This document shows, piece after piece, positions 20,733 to 29,757 of a stretch of 64,000 nt of DNA. Positions within the stretch are counted from its first letter, which is position 1. Each line of letters opens with the position of its first letter. Where the stretch lies: the NCBI RefSeq assembly GCF_000245335.1, contig NZ_JH600280.1, positions 124,001 to 188,000 of the forward strand, in the 5' to 3' direction. The stretch comes from Bacillus mojavensis RO-H-1 = KCTC 3706 (GTDB lineage Bacteria > Bacillota > Bacilli > Bacillales > Bacillaceae). The translations under genes and the position numbers were made by a program. The notes under the pieces were generated by a model. That model worked only from the letters and a program-made list of their open reading frames with translations. It had not been told where the DNA came from and searched no databases.

Positions 20733-20739
20733 CAGAAAC

Positions 20740-20775
20740 AAAAAGACCTTCACCAAATCAGATTTGGCAAAGGTC
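20740..20775 (-). terminator. Riboswitch-linked terminator
   Basis: GACCTT-TG-CCAAAT pairs with ATTTGG-TG-AAGGTC, followed by TTTTTG. Its 5' arm is the 3' end of the aptamer, so ligand binding can compete with terminator formation. Confidence 0.8.
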
Positions 20776-20860
20776 TCGCTAACAATCAAATTGCCAGCAA
20801 AGCCGAGGACACCTAGTCCCGTAATGACGACTTTACTGTGAAAGCTACTCCCCTTTGGAG
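20766..20860 (-). ncRNA. yybP-ykoY manganese riboswitch
   Basis: The RNA on the minus strand contains the class hallmarks: AAAGGGGAGTAG at the 5' end, GTCCTCGGCTTTGC in the middle, and the closing GCGAGACCTTTGCC at the 3' end. In this class Mn(II) binding at the docked loops switches the downstream terminator off. A good SigA promoter lies directly upstream. The regulated genes are the 36-residue peptide and yybP. Confidence 0.93.
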
Positions 20861-20880
20861 TGTTCATTTTTATTACTTTC

Positions 20881-20909
20881 ATTCTAAAGCAATAGGCTTT
20901 TCCAGTCAA
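20881..20909 (-). promoter_or_regulatory. SigA promoter of the yybP riboswitch transcript
   Basis: On the minus strand TTGACT and TAGAAT are separated by 17 bases, about 20 bases before the aptamer. Confidence 0.85.
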
Positions 20910-21007
20910 ATTCCTGCTGTTCGTTTACATAAAAGATAGGTGTGGTATTTAAAATTTGAATGGTATTTACATCCGGAGATCATGCTATAACAGAGGAGGT
21001 TTTCATC

Positions 21008-22297
21008 ATGAGTCAAGAGCGCGTGAAACGGCCCGGGCATACCAGGTGGTACATATCTTCGTTACTGAGCGGCATTATCATTCTTAATTATTTTGATCGA
21101 GTGGCCATTTCTGTAGCTGCCCCGGCGATACAAGATTCGTTTCACCTCACAGCAACTGAACTCGGCATTGTGTTTTCGATTTACACCTATTCGTATACAC
21201 TGATGCAGCTGCCCGTCGGAAGTTTATTGGACAGGTTTGGCGTGGCCTGGGTCACTAGAATCGGAATGACGGTTTGGAGCTTTTTAACGATCATTCTCGC
21301 TTTTTTACAAGGAAAACTGCTCTTATATGTGTTCCGATTTCTCATTGGGCTGACGAGCGCATCGGCGTTCCCCGCCGCTTCCAAAGCAACCGCTCTATGG
21401 TTTCCCCCAAGCGAACGGGGTCTGGCGAACTCGCTGTTTGATTCTGCCGCCAAATTTTCAAACGTGATCGGTGCGCCGCTGGTCGCCTTTCTCGTCACAA
21501 CATTTGACTGGCGGGTCGCCTTTTTAACGATCGGATGCATCAATGTGCTGTTTACCATCTTTTTCTGGCAATACTATGAGCAGCCCGAACGGCACAAACG
21601 CATTTCCAAAAGCGAATTAAACTATATTCAGAAACACAATACAATCACAACAGAACAAATCCCTTACAAAACGGGTCCGCTTTTAAAAAAGCTTTTCACT
21701 AATCGTAAAGTATGGGGCTTAATGATCGGATTTACAGGGTACGGCTATACATTCAACCTGCTGCTTACATGGCTTCCGACTTTCTTTAAGCATACATACG
21801 GAATGGATCTCATGTCATCCGGTTTATTCACCGCCGTGCCGTGGCTGATCTCTACCATTTCCGGCATTGTGGTCGGCGGCTGGCTCGTCGATTATCTTAT
21901 CAAGAAAGGCTATTCCAACACCAAGGTGTATCGAACCGTAATTATTGTAGGGATGAGCTTCGGCTTTTTCTTTTTAGGCTCCATTCTGACGAATAATATC
22001 ACCGTTGCGATTATCTGCATTTCAATCGGCCTCGCCGGCGTTTCTGCAACGGCTCCGGTCGGCTGGTCCATCTCCGCAGAACTGGCCCCGATTGGCTCCG
22101 TTTCCATGCTGAGTTCCATGGTAAACCTGGCAAATAACCTATTCGGAGGCATAATCGCCGCTTCACTCACGGGATATTTGTTTGATGTGACAGGTTCCTT
22201 TACGGTCAGCTTTCTGGTTGCCGGTTTTGTATTGCTGCTCGGACTGATTTTTTACGTGTTTGTGCTAGGGGATGTGAAAAGAATTAAGTTGGAGTAA
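21008..22297 (+). CDS. yybO: YybO, MFS transporter (anion/sugar-acid type)
   Basis: A 429-residue, 12-helix transporter. The first helix ends with NYFDRVAISVAAPAIQ and the MFS loop reads GSLLDRFGVAW, as in the anion:cation symporter family that moves hexuronates, galactonate or similar acids. The substrate is unknown. GAGGAGG lies 8 bases from the ATG (MSQERVK); the longer upstream frame has no ribosome site. It is divergent from the yybP unit, with a terminator behind. Confidence 0.9.
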   Translation: MSQERVKRPGHTRWYISSLLSGIIILNYFDRVAISVAAPAIQDSFHLTATELGIVFSIYTYSYTLMQLPVGSLLDRFGVAWVTRIGMTVWSFLTIILAFLQGKLLLYVFRFLIGLTSASAFPAASKATALWFPPSERGLANSLFDSAAKFSNVIGAPLVAFLVTTFDWRVAFLTIGCINVLFTIFFWQYYEQPERHKRISKSELNYIQKHNTITTEQIPYKTGPLLKKLFTNRKVWGLMIGFTGYGYTFNLLLTWLPTFFKHTYGMDLMSSGLFTAVPWLISTISGIVVGGWLVDYLIKKGYSNTKVYRTVIIVGMSFGFFFLGSILTNNITVAIICISIGLAGVSATAPVGWSISAELAPIGSVSMLSSMVNLANNLFGGIIAASLTGYLFDVTGSFTVSFLVAGFVLLLGLIFYVFVLGDVKRIKLE

Positions 22298-22298
22298 A

Positions 22299-22326
22299 GA
22301 GTGCTTGTGTGAAAGCACTCTTTTCT
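22299..22326 (+). terminator. Terminator of yybO
   Basis: GAGTGCTT pairs with AAAGCACTC, followed by TTTTC. Confidence 0.78.
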
Positions 22327-22375
22327 TTGATCATAAAAAAAGAGCCGCCAGCCTGATTTTTTAAGAAGCGGTGTG

Positions 22376-22571
22376 ACGTATCATGACCCTGCCGGACAAG
22401 AGCATGTCATGAACCATATTACGTTCCTGAATCAAAACAGACATCCGACCAGCAAAGAAGATTACGTAAAGCAAACGCGATTTTATGCAGGATGATTTTC
22501 ATCGAGAAATGTTAGAAGAGCAGCAAACCGGTTTATCTTATTATCTGACCGTCGTTGCAGAACACCTATAG
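22376..22571 (+). pseudogene. Decayed gene fragment between yybO and yybI
   Basis: A coding-like stretch reads YHDPAGQEHVMNHITFLNQN, then HPTSKEDYVKQTRFYAG, and meets TGA. In the next frame it continues DDFHREMLEEQQTGLSYYL, then TVVAEHL and a stop. No start codon with a ribosome site is present. It appears to be the C-terminal remnant of a gene with one frameshift. I do not recognise the family. In B. subtilis 168 the genes yybN to yybJ lie at this place and are absent here. Confidence 0.5.
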
Positions 22572-22604
22572 CGTGAGTCTTTGCCACTAACACATTCTCT
22601 CTGC

Positions 22605-23399
22605 TCAAGTTGCGGCACCGCCAACAATCGATACATTCTGCCGGTCAACATCAAAATTTCGCCCGTTCCACTTCAAAACGGTTTGAACATATCCCAACGA
22701 GTCGGCGTTATACCTTCCGGCGATCCGCTGATACGCCAGCAATTCGTATACGCCGTCTCTGTTGAAATCAACCGGATACAAGCCGGATAAAGGATTCACC
22801 CAGCCTTCTATCGGCGCTTTTAAAACACCCTGATTCGTATAAATCTCATTCAAATAGTCTCTGCCTTTGTAAGTAAGATCCAGTATATATTGGTCATGCT
22901 GGCGTTGACTGATCACGCTCGCTTTATATTGATTTTGATAGCTCACACTGTACTTGAATTCATCATTAAACGAATCAGAATTGAAAATCTGCCTGAACTG
23001 CCGGTTCATATAAGAAAACACATACGCATATATAGAGCCTCCGCTTCCCCCGGTATCAATTACAACAGCCACATCTTCAGTCTTATCGCCTGTCACATCA
23101 GCCAGAAATAGTGAAGGATTGTACCCGATATTGTTATGAAGCTGAATTTGCCGTTCCTGATGTGTCTTGCCGTCACGTATCACCAAAGTGATATTTCTCC
23201 ATAGCGGACTGCCTGACGTTTGATTGCCAGTAAGGAAGATTTCATCAGCGACTCCATCTCCCGTCACATCACCCCGCGCTGAAGTAATAATAGCGCGCGA
23301 GAAAACGGGCTGCCTATATCCATATGGATACTGGTAAAGCGTTGATTCTCCACCATGATAAATCCAATAAGGTGCCATTCTGCTGTTGTATGGATTCAA
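22605..23399 (-). CDS. yybI: YybI, spore coat-associated protein with VCBS/FG-GAP-like repeats
   Basis: A 264-residue protein with beta-propeller-like calcium-binding repeats: ARGDVTGDGVADEIFLTG, FLADVTGDKTEDVAVVID and YPVDFNRDGVYELLAY. Each has the D-x-[TN]-x-D-G spacing of FG-GAP/VCBS units. YybI is an inner-coat protein in B. subtilis. The N-terminus MNPYNSRMAPYWIYHGGES has no signal peptide, fitting mother-cell coat assembly. GAAAGGGTG lies upstream of the ATG. Confidence 0.88.
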   Translation of the reverse strand: MNPYNSRMAPYWIYHGGESTLYQYPYGYRQPVFSRAIITSARGDVTGDGVADEIFLTGNQTSGSPLWRNITLVIRDGKTHQERQIQLHNNIGYNPSLFLADVTGDKTEDVAVVIDTGGSGGSIYAYVFSYMNRQFRQIFNSDSFNDEFKYSVSYQNQYKASVISQRQHDQYILDLTYKGRDYLNEIYTNQGVLKAPIEGWVNPLSGLYPVDFNRDGVYELLAYQRIAGRYNADSLGYVQTVLKWNGRNFDVDRQNVSIVGGAAT

Positions 23400-23504
23400 T
23401 TGAATTCACCCTTTCCTATTCACCTTCATGAATCATGATATGCAGGAAAAGAACACAGCAGATCACATGCAGCCCGTCTTGTTTCAGAATGTCTAAGCAC
23501 TATA

Positions 23505-23644
23505 AGCTACATTAATACGTGTTTATTTTCAAAAAGACATCGAAACGATCACGCTTATGAAATGCTTAAGAATAACTGGACTATCAATAGAGGAAATGAC
23601 AGAATATATTCAAGGCAGAAGTTTGGCCCTTGCTCATATATGAA
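23505..23644 (+). pseudogene. MerR-family regulator remnant
   Basis: One open stretch reads VYFQKDIETITLMKCLRITG, then LSIEEMTEYIQGRSLALAHI and a stop. It resembles the wing and dimerisation start of MerR regulators (ID..I.FIKCLR..GLSLEEI). The N-terminal helix-turn-helix is missing, no start is available, and a hairpin follows as a relic terminator. Confidence 0.5.
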
Positions 23645-23685
23645 GAATACCTATCTTCAGTCCAGAAAAAGATAGGCATTCTTTC
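23643..23685 (+). terminator. Hairpin after the MerR remnant
   Basis: AAGAATACCTATCTT pairs with AAGATAGGCATTCTT with one mismatch, followed by TCG. It probably ended transcription of the lost gene. Confidence 0.55.
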
Positions 23686-23732
23686 GTGTCACAAAAAATA
23701 AAAACAATTCATATCAGGACATTTAAAATCAG

Positions 23733-24932
23733 TCATAGCGCGCTGCCCGACACCTTTTCACTCCTTGCCAGAAATACCGACAGCACGAAAGCAAACAGCA
23801 GCATGAACGTGATCATTCCGACGACACCCAGCCATTGAAAAGCAGACCAAAACACGCCGCCGACTGTTCCGCAGATACTTGAACCTGCGTAATAAAAGAA
23901 CAAATAAAGCGATGAGGCCTGCGCTTTGTTGTGCAGGGCCCTCCGCCCAACCCAGCTGCTGGCGACTGAATGCCCTCCAAAGAATCCAAAGGTAAAAAGG
24001 GCAATCCCGAAAATTTTTACTGCTAATACGCCGTTTAACGTTAATAATGCACCTGCAGTAACGATAAAAATATTCATCATCAGTATTCTATGATACCCGT
24101 ATTGATCGACCATTCTTCCAATAAAAGACGAGCTGAAAATCCCGACAATCATCACAATAAATATCCAGCTGACAATCGCTTTGTTAAAGGAATACGGCGG
24201 CGCTAACAGCACATACGCAATGTAGTTGAACAATGCAACATTGCTTCCGAGAAGCAAAAAACCAATGAGGAACAAGCTTAACAGTTTCCGGTCCTTCAAG
24301 TGACTGATTAAAGACATTCCCAACTGCCCGATCTCAAGTTTTCTCGGCGTAAAATGCGTCGATTGAGGCAAATTCACAAAAAATATCATACTCGCTATCA
24401 AACTAATCACACCAATTGACCCCATCGCTATATGCCAAGTAAAGTACTCACTCAAGAGCCCTGAAACAATCCTTCCAAAAACGGCGCCGATCGCGTTTCC
24501 GCTGATATACAGCCCCATCGCCGACCCAAGGCTCCCAGGTTCAATTTCTTCTCCAAGATAAGCCATCGCAATCGATGGGAGACCAGCGAGCGCAATCCCT
24601 TGAATGGTTCTCAATACGAGCAGCGTATGAAAATTCGGGCTGAAGGCCGATGCCAGACAGAGAACGGATGCGGCCAGCATGGATACAGCCATAATCGGCT
24701 TACGTCCCCATACCTCTGACAACGAACCGAAAACAAGCATGCTGACAGCTAAGAGCATCGTTGTAACAGATAAAGAGAGACTCGCTGTTGTAGGTGTCAC
24801 ATGAAATTCCCGCGTGAACTCCTCCATGAGCGGCTGTACACAATACAGAATGGCAAATGTATTAAAACCTGCGGCAAAGAAAGCAAACGTAATTTTCCGA
24901 AAAACCGGTGTGCCTTTTTGAATGTATGTCAT
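23733..24932 (-). CDS. yybF: YybF, MFS transporter
   Basis: A 399-residue, 12-helix major-facilitator transporter, similar in form to YnfM/arabinose-efflux permeases. It has LVFGSLSEVWGRKPIM in the loop between helices 2 and 3 and the motif RTIQGIALAGLPSIAMAYLG in helix 4. Its role as an exporter is inferred from the subfamily; the substrate is unknown. The divergent neighbour yybE encodes a LysR regulator that may control it. The ribosome site before the ATG is weak (GAGGGG at a distance). Confidence 0.9.
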   Translation of the reverse strand: MTYIQKGTPVFRKITFAFFAAGFNTFAILYCVQPLMEEFTREFHVTPTTASLSLSVTTMLLAVSMLVFGSLSEVWGRKPIMAVSMLAASVLCLASAFSPNFHTLLVLRTIQGIALAGLPSIAMAYLGEEIEPGSLGSAMGLYISGNAIGAVFGRIVSGLLSEYFTWHIAMGSIGVISLIASMIFFVNLPQSTHFTPRKLEIGQLGMSLISHLKDRKLLSLFLIGFLLLGSNVALFNYIAYVLLAPPYSFNKAIVSWIFIVMIVGIFSSSFIGRMVDQYGYHRILMMNIFIVTAGALLTLNGVLAVKIFGIALFTFGFFGGHSVASSWVGRRALHNKAQASSLYLFFYYAGSSICGTVGGVFWSAFQWLGVVGMITFMLLFAFVLSVFLARSEKVSGSAL

Positions 24933-25120
24933 GGGGACTTTATCTGCCCCTCACCATTTTGTTGAATACTGCACTCCATAAACATCCATCCTTTATTTTT
25001 TGCGATTTCAAACATCCTCGAGTCTGTTTATACATTTATCTTAGCACTGTGAATATATGTTGTATAATGCATAATAAATATCCATTTCATGCTTATATGT
25101 AATATGTGAGGTGATGACGA

Positions 25121-26017
25121 TTGGAATGGGAACAACTTGAATATTTTCAAACACTGGCCCGGATGCAGCACGTCACGAAGGCGGCACATAGCCTGTCGAT
25201 CACACAGCCTGCGCTTTCACGCTCAATCGCCAGACTCGAAAACCATGTAGGCGTCCCGCTATTCGACAGGCAAGGACGTTCGATTAAACTAAACAAATAC
25301 GGAGAAATATTTTTAAGACACGTCCATGCCATGATGAAGGAATATACCGAAGGGAAAGAAGAAATCCAGGCTTTGTTGCAGCCTGACCAAGGTGAAGTGT
25401 CTCTCGGTTTTTTACATACATTAGGAACTACGCTGGTTCCCGATTTAATCGGCAGCTTTCAGCAGAAATATCCCGACATTACCTTCCAGCTGAAGCAAAA
25501 CCATTCATATTGGCTGCTTGAACGATTAAAATCCGGAGATCTGGATCTCTGTCTCCTTGCCTCCATCAAGCCTGAAAAGCTGATCCGATGGATACAATTA
25601 TGGAGCGAAGAACTGTTTGTATTTGTGCCAAACAACCATCCGTTATCTCATCGCGAAAGCATTTCACTGACTGAAGTTGCGGATGAGCGTTTCATTTTAT
25701 TGAAAAAAGGATATGCGCTGCGCATGACGGTTGATGAATTGTTTGAGAAAGCGGACATTCAACCGAACATTATGTTTGAGGGTGAAGAAGCAGCCACCGC
25801 AGCAGGTTTTGTGGCAGCCGGTCTTGGCATATCCATTCTGCCCGATCTGAAAGGGTTAGACCAAAGCAAAATCAAAAAAATTCGTGTCAGCTGGCCGGAA
25901 TGTCAGCGCGTCATAGGAATCGCCTGGATAGAAGGCAGATTTTTATCCCCGGTGGCAGAGACCTTTAAACAGTATGTCATCAGCCATTTTTCTGATAAAG
26001 AGGAGGATCAATCATGA
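25121..26017 (+). CDS. yybE: YybE, LysR-family regulator
   Basis: This 298-residue protein has an N-terminal winged HTH (residues about 3-62: LEYFQTLARMQHVTKAAHSL and the recognition helix after SITQPALSRSIARLE). A periplasmic-binding-like effector domain follows. Translation starts at TTG with GAGGTG 7 bases upstream. It diverges from yybF and overlaps yybD by four bases. The likely effector and targets are unknown; the yybF promoter is the obvious candidate. Confidence 0.9.
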   Translation: MEWEQLEYFQTLARMQHVTKAAHSLSITQPALSRSIARLENHVGVPLFDRQGRSIKLNKYGEIFLRHVHAMMKEYTEGKEEIQALLQPDQGEVSLGFLHTLGTTLVPDLIGSFQQKYPDITFQLKQNHSYWLLERLKSGDLDLCLLASIKPEKLIRWIQLWSEELFVFVPNNHPLSHRESISLTEVADERFILLKKGYALRMTVDELFEKADIQPNIMFEGEEAATAAGFVAAGLGISILPDLKGLDQSKIKKIRVSWPECQRVIGIAWIEGRFLSPVAETFKQYVISHFSDKEEDQS

Positions 26018-26457
26018 ATGTGAAGAGAATAACGACAGAACATGATTTACATACAGCGTTTGCCATCAGAAAGACAGTATTTGTTGAGGAACAAGGCTGT
26101 CCAGTTTCCGACGAGTTCGATGAGTTCGATACACTCCATGGAGATTGCCAGCATATTCTGGTTTACCATGAACAGCAGCCGGTTGGCACAGCGCGTGTGC
26201 GTATCGTTGATCACGCGGGGAAACTGGAAAGAATCTGTATTCTGAAGCCCTATCGCAAATTCGGCTTGGGGAAAGTGATTGTCGATGAGTTAGAGCGTAT
26301 TGTGAAAGAAAAAAGGATTGTTACATGTAAACTTTACGGTCAGACACAGGCAGCAGGCTTTTATGAAAAGCTCGGCTATCAGACAGCATCAGAAGAATTT
26401 ATATTGGATGGCATTCCGCATGTGCTGATGACAAAAGGAGACGTTTCCGGACAATAA
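26014..26457 (+). CDS. yybD: YybD, GNAT N-acetyltransferase
   Basis: A 147-residue acetyltransferase with the acetyl-CoA-binding motif ICILKPYRKFGLGKVIVDEL (R-x-x-G-x-G/A variant) and the C-terminal AAGFYEKLGYQ. The acceptor substrate is unknown. It is translationally coupled to yybE by an ATGA overlap, with AGGAGG upstream. Confidence 0.9.
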   Translation: MNVKRITTEHDLHTAFAIRKTVFVEEQGCPVSDEFDEFDTLHGDCQHILVYHEQQPVGTARVRIVDHAGKLERICILKPYRKFGLGKVIVDELERIVKEKRIVTCKLYGQTQAAGFYEKLGYQTASEEFILDGIPHVLMTKGDVSGQ

Positions 26458-26539
26458 ATTGTTCACAAATTTGTCACTTATGAGCATGTGTGATTCATTG
26501 GTATACTAATCACCGATTATGGAGAGAAGGATTGATTGT

Positions 26540-27019
26540 ATGCCAGCAAATAAAAAAGAAGGCCTTATCTTCGGCGTGATGATGTGCTTTGGGATGGTCT
26601 GCGTCATGTCGATTTACAATGCAGTGATCAACGGAGCCATACATGATTTTTCATGGGTTACAGCTTTTGAGATGATCATAGGATTCATTGTAGCGTTACT
26701 GTTAGATTTACTGTTAGTCGGACCGCTCGCAAGAAAAATGACATTCAAAATGCCGTTCGACAAGTCTAAGAAATTATATGTCATCCTTGCCATGTCGACT
26801 TGTATGGTGGTTGGTATGGTACTTTGTATGTCTGTTTTCGGATTAATCACGGCAACTTTATCGAATGGACTTAACGAGAACAGCCTATTCAGTGCGTACC
26901 TTATGATCGTTCTGAAAAACTTTATTTTAGCCTACCCCTTGCAATTGCTGATTATGGGTCCATTAGTCAGAGGGATTTTTATGAAATTTGTAAAACCAAA
27001 GCTCGCAGCTGCTGTTTAA
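26540..27019 (+). CDS. yybC: YybC, DUF2798 membrane protein
   Basis: A 159-residue protein with four hydrophobic helices arranged as two similar halves. Each half contains a helix pair ending in L(LV)(IV)GP-L-(A/V)R (VGPLARKMTF; MGPLVRGIFM), the DUF2798 repeat. Function is unknown. GAAGG precedes the ATG chosen; the longer frame upstream starts before the ribosome site. A terminator follows. Confidence 0.88.
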   Translation: MPANKKEGLIFGVMMCFGMVCVMSIYNAVINGAIHDFSWVTAFEMIIGFIVALLLDLLLVGPLARKMTFKMPFDKSKKLYVILAMSTCMVVGMVLCMSVFGLITATLSNGLNENSLFSAYLMIVLKNFILAYPLQLLIMGPLVRGIFMKFVKPKLAAAV

Positions 27020-27025
27020 ATAAAA

Positions 27026-27054
27026 AAGGAGTGAGTGTAACGCTCACTCCTTTT
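27026..27054. terminator. Terminator after yybC
   Basis: AAGGAGTGAG pairs with CTCACTCCTT, with T4 on the plus strand and A-run on the other. It serves yybC and probably the convergent LysR gene. Confidence 0.88.
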
Positions 27055-27064
27055 GTCATTGATT

Positions 27065-27952
27065 TCAGCACTCCGCCTCACGAATCGAATGTAAAACAAG
27101 CTTCGCAAACGCCTCTGCGGCGGGCAGCTGCCATTTTTTCTTTTTGATTAGCATATGAGAGTAAAGCGGCTCAAAGCTTTCAGCATGATGAAGGATTTTC
27201 AGCTTACCCGCCTCCACTTCTTCTTTCACTGTCACATAAGGCAGTACAGAAAATCCAAGTCCGCTTATAACCGTTTGTTTAATCGCCTCGATACTCCACA
27301 GCTCCATTGTTTGAAAGCTGCGAATGCCATGCTTCACTAGATATGTTTCAAACATGGTCCGATAACTGCAACCCTCTTCATTAGTGATAAAGAAATGACT
27401 GCTATTTTCTTGTTTATAGTCATCAAAATGGTCCGGTCCGTCATGACTGCCCACAAGGACAATCTTCTCCTCGGTTAACGTGTGATGAATGCATTTTTCA
27501 ATATTAATTTCCGGATAGACCATTAACGCGATATCGACCCGTCCGCTCAATAAATCTACCTGGTTTTCCCCGCATGTCCCGTTGCTTAAGATGATTTTCA
27601 CATGAGGATATGTCAGTGAAAATTCCCTTATGATCGGCCCTAGTCTGGAAATGGTTAAAGACTCAGGTGCGGCTACCTTTAATACTCCCTTGATTTCATG
27701 GACACTCTTCATATTCTTGATCTGGTCGTGGGCAGAAAGTAAATCTTCTGCCAAAGGGATTAACTCTCTGCCTAAATGAGTCAGCTTTAGATTTCTTTTT
27801 TCATACGAAAATAAAGCCCCGCCGATTTCCTGCTCAAGCGCTTGGATATGAGTGGTGATCGTGGATTGCGTATAACCCAGCTTAGCAGCAGCTCCCGTGT
27901 AACTTCCCATTTCTACAATGGCCTGGAACGTGACAAGATGTCTGATCTCCAT
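27065..27952 (-). CDS. LysR-family regulator divergent from a LysE-type exporter
   Basis: This 295-residue protein starts MEIRHLVTFQAIVEMGSYTG. Its HTH (TQSTITTHIQALEQEIGGALF) occupies residues about 18-60, and a CysB-like effector domain follows. It faces the LysE/RhtB exporter gene across about 120 bases, the usual arrangement for a LysR activator of an amino-acid exporter. It is not part of the B. subtilis 168 order here and marks the left side of the accessory region. Confidence 0.88.
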   Translation of the reverse strand: MEIRHLVTFQAIVEMGSYTGAAAKLGYTQSTITTHIQALEQEIGGALFSYEKRNLKLTHLGRELIPLAEDLLSAHDQIKNMKSVHEIKGVLKVAAPESLTISRLGPIIREFSLTYPHVKIILSNGTCGENQVDLLSGRVDIALMVYPEINIEKCIHHTLTEEKIVLVGSHDGPDHFDDYKQENSSHFFITNEEGCSYRTMFETYLVKHGIRSFQTMELWSIEAIKQTVISGLGFSVLPYVTVKEEVEAGKLKILHHAESFEPLYSHMLIKKKKWQLPAAEAFAKLVLHSIREAEC

Positions 27953-28072
27953 ACGTTTTCCCCCTCTATCGAAAAAAATGATAATACTTTTTTATATTTC
28001 AATTTTATTTATAGATATCACTATCATACAATAAAAACTGCCCAATATGACTTAGCAAATGAAGGTGATTCA

Positions 28073-28651
28073 ATGAGTATCATAGCTTTTCTTTCGTATG
28101 TGATTTTGACATCCATTACGCCCGGCCCAAGTAACATTTTAATGATGAATGAAGCGCGAAGGTTTGGCTTTATAGGTTCGTGGCGTTTCAATAGCGGCAT
28201 CTTATCGGGTTTTGCAGCGCTCGGGATTCTCAGCGGTATATTTACAATAGGTTTGTACAATTGGATTCCTCTTGTTGAGCCCTACTTCAAAATAGCTGGT
28301 GCAGTCTATTTGCTCTATTTGGCCTGGCAGATCGGTTTCGCCAAAGGCTCAAAGAAGGATTCCGAGGATACGCACTCTTCTTTTTTATCCGGTTTCATCT
28401 TCCAGATCATCAATATGAAAAGCATTTTGTTCTTCTTAACATTAATGAGTGCTTTTATACTGCCGTTTCAGCATTCAATGACATCAATTATTTTTTATCT
28501 CTCATTGGCCATTTTTCTGGGCTGGTTCGCCCTGCTGCTTTGGTCAGGGTTCGGCTTTGTTTTTAAAAAGCTTTTTGAAAAACATGATAAGGCATTTCGA
28601 GTCATCATGTGTTTGCTGCTTATTTATTCTGCCGTTAGTATCTTCCTTTAG
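28073..28651 (+). CDS. LysE/RhtB-family amino-acid exporter
   Basis: A 192-residue protein with six hydrophobic helices. The family signature TSITPGPSNILMMNEARRFG in helix 1 and its loop, and YLLYLAWQIGF in helix 3, are clear. LysE proteins export basic amino acids, homoserine or threonine and analogues; the substrate here is unknown. GAAGGTG precedes the ATG. The divergent LysR gene probably regulates it. Confidence 0.88.
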   Translation: MSIIAFLSYVILTSITPGPSNILMMNEARRFGFIGSWRFNSGILSGFAALGILSGIFTIGLYNWIPLVEPYFKIAGAVYLLYLAWQIGFAKGSKKDSEDTHSSFLSGFIFQIINMKSILFFLTLMSAFILPFQHSMTSIIFYLSLAIFLGWFALLLWSGFGFVFKKLFEKHDKAFRVIMCLLLIYSAVSIFL

Positions 28652-28731
28652 TTGGTCTCATCTGATACGAAAGCAGCTAGGCGGATTAATAATCGTTTAG
28701 TGGGATGTTTACTTTGCAGGAGGGATCATGA

Positions 28732-28930
28732 ATGATAAAACGACTTGATCATTTGGTTTTAACGGTGAAAAGCATTCAGGAGACAATCCGCTTCTACACA
28801 TTTGTTTTGGGAATGCAGGAAGAAACGTTTGGCTCAGGGAGAAAAGCATTTATTAGACATATGTAAAATTGATTTGCATGGGAAAAGCAGGTTTCAAACC
28901 CTGCTTTTTATTTGTCTGCAAAAAAATAAG
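28732..28930 (+). pseudogene. Truncated, frameshifted VOC (glyoxalase-like) gene
   Basis: After a good AGGAGGG the frame reads MIKRLDHLVLTVKSIQETIR, then FYTFVLGMQEETFGSGRKAF, and stops after 44 codons. The sequence continues recognisably in a shifted frame (LLDICKIDLHGKSRFQ), where intact relatives have a strand of the form LLFG.QKINLH. This is a broken vicinal-oxygen-chelate protein lacking its second half. Confidence 0.6.
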
Positions 28931-28988
28931 TGGGTTGCTCATGTTTTTATTGTTTGACCCTTCAGCGGTGACATTTTCTATTCAAATC

Positions 28989-29669
28989 TTAGATACTCAA
29001 CTTAAAGTATTTCTCAAATGCAGCTTTTCCGCTTTGTGTAACCTTAATAGCTCTAGTTTTAGGCATACGCACAATCCATTGTTGTTCTAGCATCCTGTCT
29101 AATAATGCATGTCCCAAAGCTCCCGCTAAGTGATGCTGCCGCTCGCTCCAATCTAAACAGCAAGGCGCAAAAGCTCTCCTCTTATTTCTTTGTTTTTCTT
29201 CGTCGACTCCAAAATCTTTTAAAAATAAAGAGCCTTCTGAAGTCACCTCATATTGTAAATCCACTTTTCGTAAGAAGCCTTGCTCGACTAATGAATATGT
29301 CACTTGCACGCCGATATAACCGGCCAGATGATCATAACAGGTACGGGCAAAGTGTAAATCACTTTTTTCTTTTGAATCATTGAAAGACTTCACTTTTGAA
29401 ACAGGCGAAATACTAAGCAATTGTTCTATCACTTTTGCAGCATCGGCGTTTGCCAATTTATAATATCGATGTCTTCCATGCTTCTCTACACTGATGAGCT
29501 GTGCTTCAAGTAATTTATGCAGGTGAAAGCTGGCAGTTTGAGGCTTGATTTTAGCGAAATATGCAAGCTCTCCAGCAGGGTGTATTCTTCCATCCATAAG
29601 GCTCAAAAGAATAGAAGAACGCGTGGGGTCAGATAGTAACAAAGCAACCTTTGCAATATTAGGATTCAT
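28989..29669 (-). CDS. ArsR-type regulator homologous to YdfF
   Basis: A 226-residue protein with an ArsR-like winged helix (residues about 2-90: SDPTRSSILLSLMDGRIHPAGELA, PQTASFHLHKLLEAQLISV) and a C-terminal domain containing CCLDWSERQHHLAGALGHALL. It closely resembles B. subtilis YdfF, whose gene lies elsewhere beside ydfE. Here too it is divergent from a ydfE homologue, so the pair moved or was acquired together. AGGAGG is best spaced from the second of two adjacent ATGs. Confidence 0.85.
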   Translation of the reverse strand: MNPNIAKVALLLSDPTRSSILLSLMDGRIHPAGELAYFAKIKPQTASFHLHKLLEAQLISVEKHGRHRYYKLANADAAKVIEQLLSISPVSKVKSFNDSKEKSDLHFARTCYDHLAGYIGVQVTYSLVEQGFLRKVDLQYEVTSEGSLFLKDFGVDEEKQRNKRRAFAPCCLDWSERQHHLAGALGHALLDRMLEQQWIVRMPKTRAIKVTQSGKAAFEKYFKLSI

Positions 29670-29757
29670 CATTCTCCTCCTTACATTCATATTTCGATGA
29701 TAGTTGAAATGTTAAACCTTTACAATATGAATAAATAATGATTAGGAGGCATAATCG

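Noticed and set aside
20562-20909. A 115-codon gene reading through the riboswitch
   Set aside because: The frame runs through the aptamer and both terminators; only its last 36 codons have a ribosome site.
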